From Sphingobium phenoxybenzoativorans (lineage in GTDB: Bacteria > Pseudomonadota > Alphaproteobacteria > Sphingomonadales > Sphingomonadaceae): a stretch of 43,406 bases of DNA. The notes below the pieces were generated by a model. The model was not told where the DNA came from. It made no database searches and saw nothing but the letters and a program-made list of their open reading frames with translations. Below are positions 16,412 to 25,255 of this stretch, one piece after another; within the stretch, counting starts at the first letter, position 1; each line of letters opens with the position of its first letter. Where the stretch lies: positions 1-43,406 of the forward strand of contig NZ_MINO01000031.1 of assembly GCF_001757355.1 (NCBI RefSeq), read 5' to 3'. The position numbers were made by a program, and so were the translations under genes.

Positions 16412-18088
16412 ATGACCGACAACCCGTCACAGCCATCGGAGGACTATCGTCCACCGGGCCCGTTTTCGATTCCCATCTTCCGCATGGTGTGGATCGCCAG
16501 CCTGGGGTCAAACCTGGGAGGACTGATCCAGTCGGTCGGCGCATCGTGGATGATGACCTCGCTGGCGAGTTCCCCCGCCATGGTGGCGCTGGTGCAATCG
16601 TCCACGACTCTGCCCATCATGCTGCTGTCCCTCTGGGCAGGCGCGGTCGCCGATAATCTCGACCGGCGTCTTGTAATGCTGTGGGCGCAAATATTCATGC
16701 TCGCCGTATCGGCGGCGCTGGCGATCTTCGCCTGGTATGGCCTGCTGACGCCCTGGCTTCTGTTGACCTTCACTTTCCTGATTGGATGCGGGACGGCGCT
16801 GAACGGTCCGGCGTGGCAGGCGTCGGTGGGCGACATGGTGCCAAGACCAGCGCTGCCCGGTGCAGTGGCGCTGAACGCCATGGGTTTCAATATCGCCCGC
16901 AGCGCTGGGCCAGCGATTGGCGGCGCCATCGTCGCAGCGGCCGGAGCGGCAACGGCCTTCCTTGTCAACGCGATCAGCTATCTTGGCCTGATCGTGGTCC
17001 TCGCGCGCTGGCGGCCCGCCCGGCCCGCCCGTGCTCTGCCGCGTGAAAATCTGGGCGCAGCGATGAATGCGGGCATCCGCTACGTCGCCATGTCGCCCAA
17101 TCTCCGCAACATCATTTCCCGCGCCGGCCTGTTCGGCCTGGCCTCCAGCGCTGTGCCCGCCCTGATGCCGCTCGTCGCGCGCGACCTTGTGACGGGCGGC
17201 CCGCTTTCCTATGGCGCGCTGCTGGGCAGCTTCGGCGTCGGGGCGGTCATCGGGGCGCTCAACAGCCGTGCGCTGCGTGAGCGGTTTTCGACAGAATGGA
17301 TCGTCCGGCTGGCGACGGTCGTCATCAGCGCTGGGGCGGCCATAGCCGCGATCAGCACATGGCTTCCCCTCACCCTTGCCGCACTGCTGCTCGCTGGCGC
17401 CGGTTGGGTGGTCGCCCTTTCCACGCTCAATGTGTCGGTGCAGATGGCCGCGCCCAGATGGGTGGTCGCGCGCGCAGTCGCCCTTTATCAGATGTCGGCT
17501 TTTGGCGGCATGGCGGCGGGAAGCTGGATATTCGGTGAAATCGCCGAGCTTCACAGCATCACCATGGCCCTTTTGCTGGCTGCGCTGCTTCAGCTTGTCG
17601 GAATGGCTCCCGGTTTCCTGAAACCGCTTCCGGAAGTTCATGATCTCAATCTCGATCTGCTGAACCTGTGGTCCGAGCCGGAAATCGCCGTATCGATCGA
17701 ACCCCGCAGCGGCCCCATTGTCGTCACCATAGAATATCGCATTGCGGAGCAAGTCATCGTCGAGTTCCTCACCGCGATGAACGAGCGCCGCCGTATCCGC
17801 GTGCGCGACGGCGCGCGGCACTGGACGTTGATGCGCGATCTGGGAGAGGCGGACCTGTGGGTGGAGCGCTATCATGTTGCGACCTGGCTGGACTATCTGC
17901 GGCATAACCAGCGCCGCACACATGCCGATGCGGACAATTTCGCGATAATCCGGGAACTGCATTCCGGCCCGGACGCGCCGCGGGTTCACCGCATGATCGA
18001 ACGTCAGACCGGTTCCCTGCCATTCGCGCTGACGGCGGGATCGCGGGAAATTTCCATTCCGCTTACCGACCCGTCCGGTTCGCGCTGA
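16412..18088 (+). CDS. MFS transporter (MFS_3/EntS-like) with cytoplasmic C-terminal domain
   Basis: 558 residues. About twelve hydrophobic helices occupy 20-415; the loop after helix 2 has AGAVADNLDRRLVML, the MFS signature G-x-x-x-D-x-x-x-R-R. From about 420 a soluble domain of 140 residues follows (IVVTIEYRIAEQVIVEFLTAMNERRRIRVRDGARHW), resembling the ferredoxin-like monooxygenase-fold tail that is typical of this subfamily. Members are proton-driven exporters, some of siderophores; the substrate here is unknown. 66 bases after the peroxidase, same strand, with its own weak ribosome site. Confidence 0.9.
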   Translation: MTDNPSQPSEDYRPPGPFSIPIFRMVWIASLGSNLGGLIQSVGASWMMTSLASSPAMVALVQSSTTLPIMLLSLWAGAVADNLDRRLVMLWAQIFMLAVSAALAIFAWYGLLTPWLLLTFTFLIGCGTALNGPAWQASVGDMVPRPALPGAVALNAMGFNIARSAGPAIGGAIVAAAGAATAFLVNAISYLGLIVVLARWRPARPARALPRENLGAAMNAGIRYVAMSPNLRNIISRAGLFGLASSAVPALMPLVARDLVTGGPLSYGALLGSFGVGAVIGALNSRALRERFSTEWIVRLATVVISAGAAIAAISTWLPLTLAALLLAGAGWVVALSTLNVSVQMAAPRWVVARAVALYQMSAFGGMAAGSWIFGEIAELHSITMALLLAALLQLVGMAPGFLKPLPEVHDLNLDLLNLWSEPEIAVSIEPRSGPIVVTIEYRIAEQVIVEFLTAMNERRRIRVRDGARHWTLMRDLGEADLWVERYHVATWLDYLRHNQRRTHADADNFAIIRELHSGPDAPRVHRMIERQTGSLPFALTAGSREISIPLTDPSGSR

Positions 18089-18161
18089 TAGTGTACCAAC
18101 GGGCAGTTTGGCGGATGCCGATCTTCGTGATAGCTTCGCCTTGCTACATCGGAGGCGCGCA

Positions 18162-18659
18162 TTGGACAGAATTGCGATCGTCGATTTCGAGGCTTCCTGC
18201 TTGCCGGAGGATGGCGAGTCCTATCCCATAGAGGTGGCCTTGGTGCAGGTGGGCGGTCCAGCAAAAAGCTGGCTGATCCGCCCGGCCCAGAAATGGCAAT
18301 ATTGGGACTGGTCCGATGAGGCGGAGAAACTGCATGGCATCAGCCGGGATCTGCTGATCCGCAAGGGCGTTCCCGCGCAACAGGTGCTGACTGAACTGGC
18401 GCAAGCGGCGCAGGGATGCCGGGTGTTCGCCGACAGCGATCTGGACGCTTATTGGCTGGAAACCCTGGCGGAGGCATGCCGCCGTCCCCCGCCATTCCCG
18501 ATCCTCTACCTGGGTGAGTTGTTCCAGGAAATGCGGACCACGACCGGCGCGATAGAGCGGGCCGAAGCCATCGCTACCGTCCGCCTGCCGCAACAGCATA
18601 TCGCCTGCAAAGATGCGCGCAGACTTGCCCTGGCGGTGGAACTGCTGGCCGCCGCCTGA
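18162..18659 (+). CDS. DEDD-type 3'-5' exonuclease
   Basis: 165 residues. IAIVDFEASCLPEDG gives the first acidic motif (Asp-x-Glu), HGIS follows at about 60, VFADSDLDAYW gives the second Asp and HIACKDARRLA the late His/Asp motif, as in RNase T / DnaQ-like exonucleases. A TTG start at 18162 is preferred: GGAGG lies six bases upstream and the protein then begins MDRIAIVDFEAS as expected; the longer ATG frame (from 18108) adds 18 unrelated residues and has no ribosome site. It converges with ald, with four bases between the stops. Confidence 0.8.
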   Translation: MDRIAIVDFEASCLPEDGESYPIEVALVQVGGPAKSWLIRPAQKWQYWDWSDEAEKLHGISRDLLIRKGVPAQQVLTELAQAAQGCRVFADSDLDAYWLETLAEACRRPPPFPILYLGELFQEMRTTTGAIERAEAIATVRLPQQHIACKDARRLALAVELLAAA

Positions 18660-18663
18660 ATAT

Positions 18664-19779
18664 TCAAGTCAGGGCGCTAGCGGCGGGCACAAATTCCAGA
18701 CCCAGATCGCGGGCCACGGCTTCATAGGTGACCTTGCCATCCCAGATGTTCAACCCGGCAAGCAAGTGCGGATCGCGGCGAAGGGCTTCCTTCCACCCCA
18801 GATCAGCAATGCGAAGGGCATGCGGCAGCGTCACATTGTTAAGGGCATAGGTGCTGGTGCGCGCAACCGCGCCCGGCATGTTCGCCACGCAATAATGGAC
18901 CACGCCATCGACCACATAGGTCGGGGCGGCGTGAGTAGTCGCCCGGCTTGTTTCGAAACATCCGCCCTGATCGATCGCCACATCAACCAGCACGGCGCCC
19001 TTCTTCATGGTCTTGAGCATCGCTGCGCTGACGAGCTTGGGAGCGGCGGCGCCGGGGATCAGCACCGCGCCAATCACCAGATCGGCCTGGGCGACGCATT
19101 CGGCCAGATTGGCGCGATTGGAAAAGCGTGTCTTGGCCCGCGCCTCAAAATAGGTGCCCAGTTTCTCCAGCACTTCCGGGCTGCGGTCCAGGATCGTGAC
19201 GTCCGCGCCCAGTCCCGCCGCCATTTGCGCTGCATTGAAGCCGACCACGCCGCCGCCGATCACAGTAACCTTTGCCGGCAGCACGCCCGGAACGCCGCCC
19301 AGAAGGACGCCGCGGCCGCCGTGCGCCTTTTCCAGCGCCGTCGCGCCGGCCTGGATCGACATGCGTCCGGCAACCTGGCTCATCGGCTTCAGCAGCGGCA
19401 GGCCGCCGAATGAGTCCGTTACCGTTTCATAGGCGATGCAGGTCGCGCCGCTCGCGATAAGGTCGCGGGTCTGTTCGGGGTCGGGCGCAAGATGGAGATA
19501 GGTGTAAAGAATTTGTCCCGGACGCAGCATCGCCCGTTCCGCTTTCTGCGGTTCCTTCACCTTCACGATCATTTCCGCCCGTGCGAATATTTCGGCCGCC
19601 GTGGGGAGGAGCGTGGCCCCGGCCCTTTCATAGTCAGCGTCGCTGGCGCCTATGCCTTCTCCGGCTCCGGTCTCGACAAGCACGTCATGGCCATGGGCGG
19701 CGAGTTCATGGACGCTCTCCGGGGTGAGACCGACGCGATATTCGTGATTCTTGATCTCCTTCACCGTGCCGACAATCAT
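18664..19779 (-). CDS. ald: alanine dehydrogenase
   Basis: 371 residues, the normal family length. [23 protein letters not shown] at the start with the pyruvate-binding Arg, KVKEPQ with Lys, YLHLAPD, and the NAD fold [24 protein letters not shown] (about 169-193), then [21 protein letters not shown]. It interconverts L-alanine and pyruvate plus ammonia with NAD, mainly for alanine catabolism. GGGAG precedes two adjacent ATGs; the second (19779) has the better spacing. Divergent from an Lrp/AsnC regulator, the classical ald-aldR arrangement. Confidence 0.95.
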   Translation of the reverse strand: MIVGTVKEIKNHEYRVGLTPESVHELAAHGHDVLVETGAGEGIGASDADYERAGATLLPTAAEIFARAEMIVKVKEPQKAERAMLRPGQILYTYLHLAPDPEQTRDLIASGATCIAYETVTDSFGGLPLLKPMSQVAGRMSIQAGATALEKAHGGRGVLLGGVPGVLPAKVTVIGGGVVGFNAAQMAAGLGADVTILDRSPEVLEKLGTYFEARAKTRFSNRANLAECVAQADLVIGAVLIPGAAAPKLVSAAMLKTMKKGAVLVDVAIDQGGCFETSRATTHAAPTYVVDGVVHYCVANMPGAVARTSTYALNNVTLPHALRIADLGWKEALRRDPHLLAGLNIWDGKVTYEAVARDLGLEFVPAASALT

Positions 19780-19790
19780 CATCCATCTCC

Positions 19791-19910
19791 CGAATATTCG
19801 TGCTCCGGCAGTTTATCCCATCTTTGCTGGAATTAATTCCCCACTTACAATCCGATTTCGCGCTATTCGGGAAAAAATTCCTACATCGAGCGATTATCAG
19901 GAATATCTGG
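19791..19910. promoter_or_regulatory. phased palindromes between ald and aldR (Lrp/AsnC operator array)
   Basis: Three similar AT-centred palindromes lie in the 130-base divergent spacer: CGAATATTCG (19791-19800), GGAATTAATTCC (19829-19840) and GGAAAAAATTCC (19870-19881), with a half-site GGAATATC next to the aldR start. Centres are 39 and 41 bases apart, about four helical turns, as expected for DNA wrapped on an Lrp-type octamer. The palindromes are seen; binding by the adjacent regulator is inference from family knowledge. Confidence 0.55.
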
Positions 19911-19911
19911 C

Positions 19912-20379
19912 ATGAACCGCACCGACATCATCATTCTCAACGCGCTTCAGCGCGATTCGAACCAATCCATCGCCCAGATCGCGGAAAAAGCCGCTCTATC
20001 GACATCCGCATGCCATCGCCGTCTGCGCGCGCTGGAGGAGGAGGGCTATATCCGCAACTATTCCGCCCGGCTCGATCCCCGCAAGCTCGGCCTTGGACTG
20101 CAAGTGTTCGTGGAAATCTCTCTCACGAGCCAGAGCCAGGATGACATGAACAGGTTTGAGGATGCCGTGGGGCGGTTTGACGATATTCTCGAATGCCATC
20201 TGATGTCCGGGTCCGCCGACTATATGCTGCGCGTCGCGGCGGCCGACATGGATCATTTTGACGTCATCCACCGTACATGCCTGTCCCGCCTGCCCGGCGT
20301 TTCCGCCATGCATAGCAGCTTCGCCATTCGCCGGATCAAGGAATGGACGGGCTATTCACTGGAACGGCTTCAAGCATAA
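19912..20379 (+). CDS. aldR: Lrp/AsnC-family regulator of alanine dehydrogenase
   Basis: 155 residues. N-terminal HTH (about 5-50): DIIILNALQRDSNQSIAQIAEKAALSTSACHRRLRALEEEGYI; then the RAM/AsnC effector domain with LECHLMSGSADYMLRVAAADMDHF, where Gly/Ser-Asp residues line the amino acid pocket. Family members bind alanine or other amino acids and form octamers. It is transcribed away from ald across a spacer with three phased palindromes, so it is very probably the ald activator/regulator. The gene name follows this context. Confidence 0.9.
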   Translation: MNRTDIIILNALQRDSNQSIAQIAEKAALSTSACHRRLRALEEEGYIRNYSARLDPRKLGLGLQVFVEISLTSQSQDDMNRFEDAVGRFDDILECHLMSGSADYMLRVAAADMDHFDVIHRTCLSRLPGVSAMHSSFAIRRIKEWTGYSLERLQA

Positions 20380-20401
20380 GGTCGCGTCGGACCGCCACCC
20401 T

Positions 20402-21046
20402 CTATCCGGCCAGTTTTGCAGCCCGTTCCCGCCACGCCTCCGCAAGCAGCGGCATCGCCGCCAGTTCCCGTACCGCTGCGGGATCACCTTTATGTCCCCC
20501 GCCGATCAGCAGGCGGAATACACGTGCAACCGGCCATTCGGGCTGGGGCCTGTCGATCAGCGCCATGTGGGTATCGACCGAAGCATCGGCTTCCCCCTCC
20601 TGCGCCACGCGGAAATATATGCCGCATCGCGCCGTCTTGACGATGGTCGCCATCACATCCTTCGCGCCGAAACGATGATCGAGCTTCCAGCAGGGCTGCC
20701 GCCCGTGACTGACTTCCAAGACGGCGCTGCCCAGCGTGAACCGGTCGCCAATGCATATCTCGCTTTCGGTGAGGCCGGATGAGGCAATATTCTCACCAAA
20801 CGCCCCCGCTTGATCCAGCAGGGCATGGCCCGGTTTGCGCTCCCGCCAGAACGGATAATGGTCCTGCGGATAGAGATGGATGGCCTTGTCCCACCCGCCA
20901 TGATGCACCCGGTCGGCAACGGCGTCGCCCTCCAAGCCAAGCCATCCGATCCTGACCAGACCTGAGATGGGCATTTTGGCTATGGCGCTATATTCCGCGT
21001 CGCGGAACGGCACGGGAGTCCCTCTCAACAGAGCATGTATGGTCAT
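20402..21046 (-). CDS. MOSC-domain protein (YiiM-like)
   Basis: 214 residues. LGLEGDAVADRVHHGGWDKAIHLYPQDHY is the MOSC N-terminal signature and GRQPCWKLDHRFG carries the conserved Cys that binds or transfers sulfur or the molybdenum cofactor in this superfamily; FGENIASSGLTE and CIGDRFTLGSAVLEVS complete the domain. YiiM relatives reduce N-hydroxylated compounds. Two starts are possible: MTIHALL at 21046, with AGG six bases upstream, or five codons earlier. Monocistronic and convergent with aldR. Confidence 0.85.
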   Translation of the reverse strand: MTIHALLRGTPVPFRDAEYSAIAKMPISGLVRIGWLGLEGDAVADRVHHGGWDKAIHLYPQDHYPFWRERKPGHALLDQAGAFGENIASSGLTESEICIGDRFTLGSAVLEVSHGRQPCWKLDHRFGAKDVMATIVKTARCGIYFRVAQEGEADASVDTHMALIDRPQPEWPVARVFRLLIGGGHKGDPAAVRELAAMPLLAEAWRERAAKLAG

Positions 21047-21165
21047 ACCGGCCTGGGTCATGACGCCATGGTGGCAGATGATGCGCGGGAACAACAGAGC
21101 CGGAACGAATGCATTGGCCCCAAACCGCCCTTGGCGTTTCTTCCGCCCTCGTCTAAGGGGCGTCG

Positions 21166-22344
21166 ATGGATGTCACCGGCCTCCGCATCGCCCTCTTTAG
21201 CGGAAACTATAATTATGTGCGCGATGGTGCGAACCAGGCGCTGAACCGGCTTGTCGGCTATCTTCTGCGGCAGGGCGCTCAGGTCCGCGTCTATTCTCCA
21301 ACGACCAGCACGCCCGCCTTTGAGCCTGCCGGCGATCTGGTGAGCGCGCCCTCCTTTCCCATGCCTGGGCGTGGCGAATATCAAGTGCCCTATCGCATGT
21401 CCGCCCGATTGAGGCGGGACATCACGGCGTTCGCGCCCAACCTCGTCCACGTGTCCAGTCCCGATCCGCTGGGCCATCGGGCTGTATCCTATGCCCGCAA
21501 GCGCAATCTGCCCATCGTGGCATCCGTCCATACCCGTTTTGAAACCTATCCCCGCTATTATGGTCTCGCGTTTCTGGAGCCGCTGATGGTTGCGGCGCTG
21601 CGGCGTTTCTACCGGCGTTGCGACGCTCTGGTTGCGCCATCCGACTCCATGGCGCAGGTTCTGCGCGACCAGCGCATGAGCTATGACATCGGCATCTGGA
21701 CGCGGGGTATCGACCGGGAGATTTTCAACCCTGGCCGCCGTGACATGGAATGGCGGCGTAGCCTCGGCATCCAGGATGATCTCCCCGTCATTGGCTTTAC
21801 CGGCCGCCTGGTGATGGAAAAGGGCCTTGACGTATTTTCCGATGCCATCGATCTTCTTCAGGCGCGGCAAGTCCGCCATCGCGTTCTGGTAATCGGCGAT
21901 GGTCCGGCGCGGAGCTGGTTCGAAAATCGCCTGCCGGATGCGACATTCCTCGGTTTCCAGCAGGGGCAAGATCTGGGCCGCGCGGTGGCCAGCATGGACA
22001 TGCTGTTCAATCCGTCGGTCACGGAGACATTCGGCAATGTGACGCTGGAGGCGATGGCCTGCGCCCTGCCCGCCGTCGCCGCGCGCGCCACGGGAAGCGA
22101 ATGCCTTGTCACCGATGGCGTCACCGGCCGCCTGATCCGCCCTGGCGCGATCAACCAGTTCGCGGACGCCCTTCAACATTATTGCACTGATGCCGAAAGC
22201 CGCCGCCGTGCGGGACTGGAAGGCAAGACGGAAGCCGACCGTTACGGCTGGGATCAGGTCAATCAGGCGCTTGTAGACACCTATCTGCGCATCGTGCGGC
22301 AACGGCAACGAGGTGCAATGGCGGCCGCCAGCCCTGTTCCATAA
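21166..22344 (+). CDS. GT4-family glycosyltransferase
   Basis: 392 residues, GT-B fold. N-terminal GNYNYVRDGANQALNRLVGYL is the acceptor-side glycine-rich loop, GFTGRLVMEKGLDVFSDAI the donor-side start with the E-K-G phosphate contact, and PSVTETFGNVTLEAMACALP the E-x7-E donor motif of retaining GT4 enzymes. Related to the bacterial mannosyl/glucosyl transferases acting on lipids. A cytoplasmic or membrane-associated enzyme making a glycolipid or glycan; donor and acceptor unknown. GGGG lies five bases before the ATG. Confidence 0.88.
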   Translation: MDVTGLRIALFSGNYNYVRDGANQALNRLVGYLLRQGAQVRVYSPTTSTPAFEPAGDLVSAPSFPMPGRGEYQVPYRMSARLRRDITAFAPNLVHVSSPDPLGHRAVSYARKRNLPIVASVHTRFETYPRYYGLAFLEPLMVAALRRFYRRCDALVAPSDSMAQVLRDQRMSYDIGIWTRGIDREIFNPGRRDMEWRRSLGIQDDLPVIGFTGRLVMEKGLDVFSDAIDLLQARQVRHRVLVIGDGPARSWFENRLPDATFLGFQQGQDLGRAVASMDMLFNPSVTETFGNVTLEAMACALPAVAARATGSECLVTDGVTGRLIRPGAINQFADALQHYCTDAESRRRAGLEGKTEADRYGWDQVNQALVDTYLRIVRQRQRGAMAAASPVP

Positions 22345-22384
22345 GATGTCATTCTCCCTATATCCTCGATAGACCGGAGTGAGA

Positions 22385-23701
22385 ATGGCTGATCTTTTCA
22401 GGGATGAAGCGCAGAATGGCGAAGAAGCGGTGCGGGAGGATGCGCCGCTCGCCGATCGCCTGCGCCCGCGCAATCTGGGCGAGGTGGTCGGGCAGGAACA
22501 TCTGACGGGACCGGAAGGCGCGATCGGCCGGATGATCGCGGCGGGACGGCTATCCTCGATCATCTTCTGGGGTCCGCCCGGCACAGGCAAGACAACGATA
22601 TCCCGCCTGCTTGCCGATGCGGTCGACATGCGCTTCGAACCCATTTCGGCGGTTTTCTCCGGCGTAGCCGATCTCAAGAAGGTTTTCGCCACGGCTCGTG
22701 AGCATGCAAAGCTCGGCCGCAAGACCCTCCTTTTCGTGGATGAAATCCACCGCTTCAATCGCGCCCAGCAGGATAGCTTCCTGCCTTTTGTTGAGGACGG
22801 CACCGTCACACTGGTCGGCGCGACGACCGAAAATCCCAGCTTCGAACTGAAAGCCGCGCTTCTGTCGCGCGCGCAGGTGCTGATCCTCCGCAGGCTCGAC
22901 AGCGACGCGCTGGAAAAACTTCTCGACCGTGCGGAAGCGCTGACCGGGCGCCCGCTTCCGCTCAATCCCGCCGCGCGTGAGGCATTGGTCGCAAGCGCAG
23001 ACGGCGACGGACGCTTTCTGCTCAATCAGGCGGAAACGCTCTATTCGGTGAATATCCCGGAACCAATCGACTCTGCCGGTCTTTCCGCCCTGCTCCACCG
23101 CCGGGTCGCGGTTTATGACAAGGACCGGGAGGGGCATTATAATCTGATTTCCGCACTGCATAAGGCGTTGCGCGGTTCCGATCCGCAGGCCGCGCTCTAT
23201 TATCTTGCCCGCATGCTGGTGGCGGGCGAACAGCCGCTCTACGTTCTGCGCCGCATCGTCCGTTTCGCCAGCGAGGATATCGGCCTTGCCGACCCACAGG
23301 CGCTGATCCAGTGCCTTGCCGCCAAGGACGCCTATGAGTTTCTGGGAAGCCCGGAGGGCGAACTCGCGATCGTGCAGGCGTGCCTCTATTGTGCTACGGC
23401 GCCCAAATCCAATGCGGCCTACACCGCCCAGAAGGCCGCGTGGAAATCCGCCCGCGACACAGGGTCGCTGATGCCGCCGCAAAACATTCTCAACGCGCCG
23501 ACGAAGCTGATGAAGGAGATCGGCTATGGCAAAGGCTACGCCTATGACCATGACGTCCCAGAGGGCTTTTCCGGCGACAATTATTGGCCGGAGGAGATGC
23601 AGCCGCAATCATTCTACCACCCCGCCGATCGCGGTTTCGAAAAACGGATCGCTGAACGCATCGCCTATTGGAACGATCTGCGGGCGAAGGCGCGGGGCTG
23701 A
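22385..23701 (+). CDS. rarA: replication-associated recombination protein A (AAA+ ATPase)
   Basis: 438 residues. APLADRLRPRNLGEVVGQEHL is the typical clamp-loader-like opening; Walker A is GPPGTGKTT, Walker B LLFVDEIHRFN, sensor 1 GATTENPSFE; the C-terminal part has RRIVRFASEDIGLADP and the MgsA/RarA tetramerisation region ending EEMQPQSFYHPADRGFEKRI. RarA acts at stalled replication forks. The ATG at 22385 has GGAG five bases upstream; a GTG two codons earlier would overlap it. Confidence 0.95.
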   Translation: MADLFRDEAQNGEEAVREDAPLADRLRPRNLGEVVGQEHLTGPEGAIGRMIAAGRLSSIIFWGPPGTGKTTISRLLADAVDMRFEPISAVFSGVADLKKVFATAREHAKLGRKTLLFVDEIHRFNRAQQDSFLPFVEDGTVTLVGATTENPSFELKAALLSRAQVLILRRLDSDALEKLLDRAEALTGRPLPLNPAAREALVASADGDGRFLLNQAETLYSVNIPEPIDSAGLSALLHRRVAVYDKDREGHYNLISALHKALRGSDPQAALYYLARMLVAGEQPLYVLRRIVRFASEDIGLADPQALIQCLAAKDAYEFLGSPEGELAIVQACLYCATAPKSNAAYTAQKAAWKSARDTGSLMPPQNILNAPTKLMKEIGYGKGYAYDHDVPEGFSGDNYWPEEMQPQSFYHPADRGFEKRIAERIAYWNDLRAKARG

Positions 23702-23716
23702 TGGCGGCGAAACGCG

Positions 23717-24586
23717 ATGTCGCGCGCGGATAATCGCTTTGCCCGGTTCGTAGCCATTGATTGGTCGGGCGCGAAGGGATCGAAGCATAAGGGCATAGCG
23801 ATCGCGACCTGCACGCCTGGCGAAGATGCGCCGATGCTGGTGACGCCGCCCATGACCGCATGGTCGCGGCAGACGGTTGCCAACTGGCTTGTGGCGCAGG
23901 CCGCTTGCGAACCCACCTTGTTTGGTTTTGATTTCAGCTTCGCGCCGCCTTTTGTCGATCGACAGGGCTATCTTCCCGGTGATGCCGTTCCTCAGACCGC
24001 GCCGGAGTTCTGGGCCTATATCGACCAGTGCTGCGCCGACGAGGATCTGGGTGCCGCGAGTTTTCTGGAAAGCACGCACCGCCGCCATTTTTATTTCGGC
24101 AAGGCTGACGGCACCAAGGCGGACTATATGCACCTGCGCCATTGCGAGGCGCATTATAACGCCGGTGGCGGAGGAAAGCCCTCGACCGTCTATGACGCGA
24201 TCGGCGCTGCGCAGGTCGCCAAGGCCAGCTTTTCCGGGATGCGCCTGCTACACCAGGTGCGCCCCTATGTACCGGTATGGCCATTTGACCCATTGCCTGG
24301 CGCAGGCTCTCTGATCGTCGAAATCTACACCAGCATCGCCGCCCGCGCCGCTGGCCGTCCGAAGGGCCGCACCAAGGTTCGGGACCCGGCATTGTTGGAC
24401 ATGGCGCTCGCCGCCCTTGGCAGCGCGCCACACCGACCCATGCCGCGTTATGACGATCATAGCACCGATGCGATCATCACGGCGGCGTGGATGCGCAAAG
24501 CATCGGACGACGCCCGTCATTGGTCGCCACCGCCGCTCACCCGTGAAATAGCGGCAACCGAGGGCTGGACGTTCGGCGTCCTCTGA
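23717..24586 (+). CDS. uncharacterised protein with RNase-H-like acidic motifs
   Basis: 289 residues, no signal peptide or membrane segment. Conserved-looking blocks are FVAIDWSGAKG (first Asp after a hydrophobic strand), LFGFDFSFAPPF, LIVEIYTSIAARAAG, and DDHSTDAIITAAWM near the C terminus. Hydrophobic strand-Asp, strand-Asp, strand-Glu and helix-Asp is the arrangement of RNase-H-like nucleases, and it loosely resembles DUF429-type proteins. I do not recognise a named family with certainty. Sixteen bases separate it from rarA on the same strand, so the two may be co-transcribed; a role near rarA in DNA processing is speculation. Confidence 0.7.
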   Translation: MSRADNRFARFVAIDWSGAKGSKHKGIAIATCTPGEDAPMLVTPPMTAWSRQTVANWLVAQAACEPTLFGFDFSFAPPFVDRQGYLPGDAVPQTAPEFWAYIDQCCADEDLGAASFLESTHRRHFYFGKADGTKADYMHLRHCEAHYNAGGGGKPSTVYDAIGAAQVAKASFSGMRLLHQVRPYVPVWPFDPLPGAGSLIVEIYTSIAARAAGRPKGRTKVRDPALLDMALAALGSAPHRPMPRYDDHSTDAIITAAWMRKASDDARHWSPPPLTREIAATEGWTFGVL

Positions 24587-24604
24587 TAGTAAGGGGGCGT
24601 CCGC

Positions 24605-24679
24605 GCCGGCTTAGCACAGTGGTAGTGCAGCGGTTTTGTAAACCGAAGGTCGGGGGTTCAAATCCCTCAGCCGGCACCA
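24605..24679 (+). tRNA. tRNA-Thr (anticodon TGT)
   Basis: A 75-base cloverleaf with encoded CCA. The acceptor GCCGGCT pairs with AGCCGGC, the anticodon arm holds TTTGTAA with anticodon TGT, and the T loop is TTCAAAT. Decodes ACA. The first anticodon-stem pair (27-43) reads G-A, a tolerated mismatch. Confidence 0.95.
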
Positions 24680-24843
24680 GCTTTCCCCGCCACGACCTTG
24701 CATCACAAACAGTGAAAGGCGACGTCTGAAGCATCAGGCGGATCGAATTTTGTCATGCCTCAGCAAAGGGCGGGAAATAGTGAGGACGTAAATCCGGCAG
24801 TGATGATCGGCAACATAGCCCGGCATCAAAGCAGGAGAAAGTC

Positions 24844-25254
24844 ATGAGCTTCAGTCTTATCGCACTGGCCGCCGCGGCCGCGACTCATACCGTCCAGATC
24901 GAACATCGCGGCATGCAGATGGACGCCATCTACAGCGCGCGTACGGAAATACAGACCCGCACCGTTGGCGCGGCTACACCCAACCGAGCGGATGGGCAGC
25001 GATGCCGCTGGACCGCGACTCTGGTGGTGGATCGCAAGCTCACCCACGGCCCGGCGCTGGCGCGCATATTGCCCAGCGACCACAAATTGTCGGGCAGCCA
25101 GCCCGGCGCCTGCACACGCGACCGTTCCGCGATCGAGCGCGAGGTAGCGCGTCGTGATGATGCCGTGCGTGATCATTTGCTGGCTGTCGCGGCCAGAGAT
25201 CAGGCGCCGCTGCTTGCGGAGCTGGATGCGATCCGCAACCTGGCGTCGAACTAG
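24844..25254 (+). CDS. small exported protein of unknown function
   Basis: 136 residues with a short N-terminal hydrophobic stretch (FSLIALAAAAATHT) that looks like a signal peptide. The rest is hydrophilic with two cysteines (QRCRWTA and GACTRDR) about 44 residues apart that could pair in the periplasm. GCRWTATLVV-type strands follow; no catalytic motif recognised. AGGAG lies six bases before the ATG. The stop is one base before the start of the next gene, so it is in an operon with the outer-membrane protein. Confidence 0.7.
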   Translation: MSFSLIALAAAAATHTVQIEHRGMQMDAIYSARTEIQTRTVGAATPNRADGQRCRWTATLVVDRKLTHGPALARILPSDHKLSGSQPGACTRDRSAIEREVARRDDAVRDHLLAVAARDQAPLLAELDAIRNLASN

Positions 25255-25255
25255 C

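Noticed and set aside
18108..18161. ATG start for the DEDD exonuclease at 18108
   Set aside because: No ribosome site and 18 unrelated residues before the conserved IAIVDFEAS; TTG at 18162 has GGAGG at six bases.
21058..23025. 655-codon minus-strand ORF opposite the GT4 and rarA genes
   Set aside because: Overlaps two well-supported genes on the other strand and lacks any domain.
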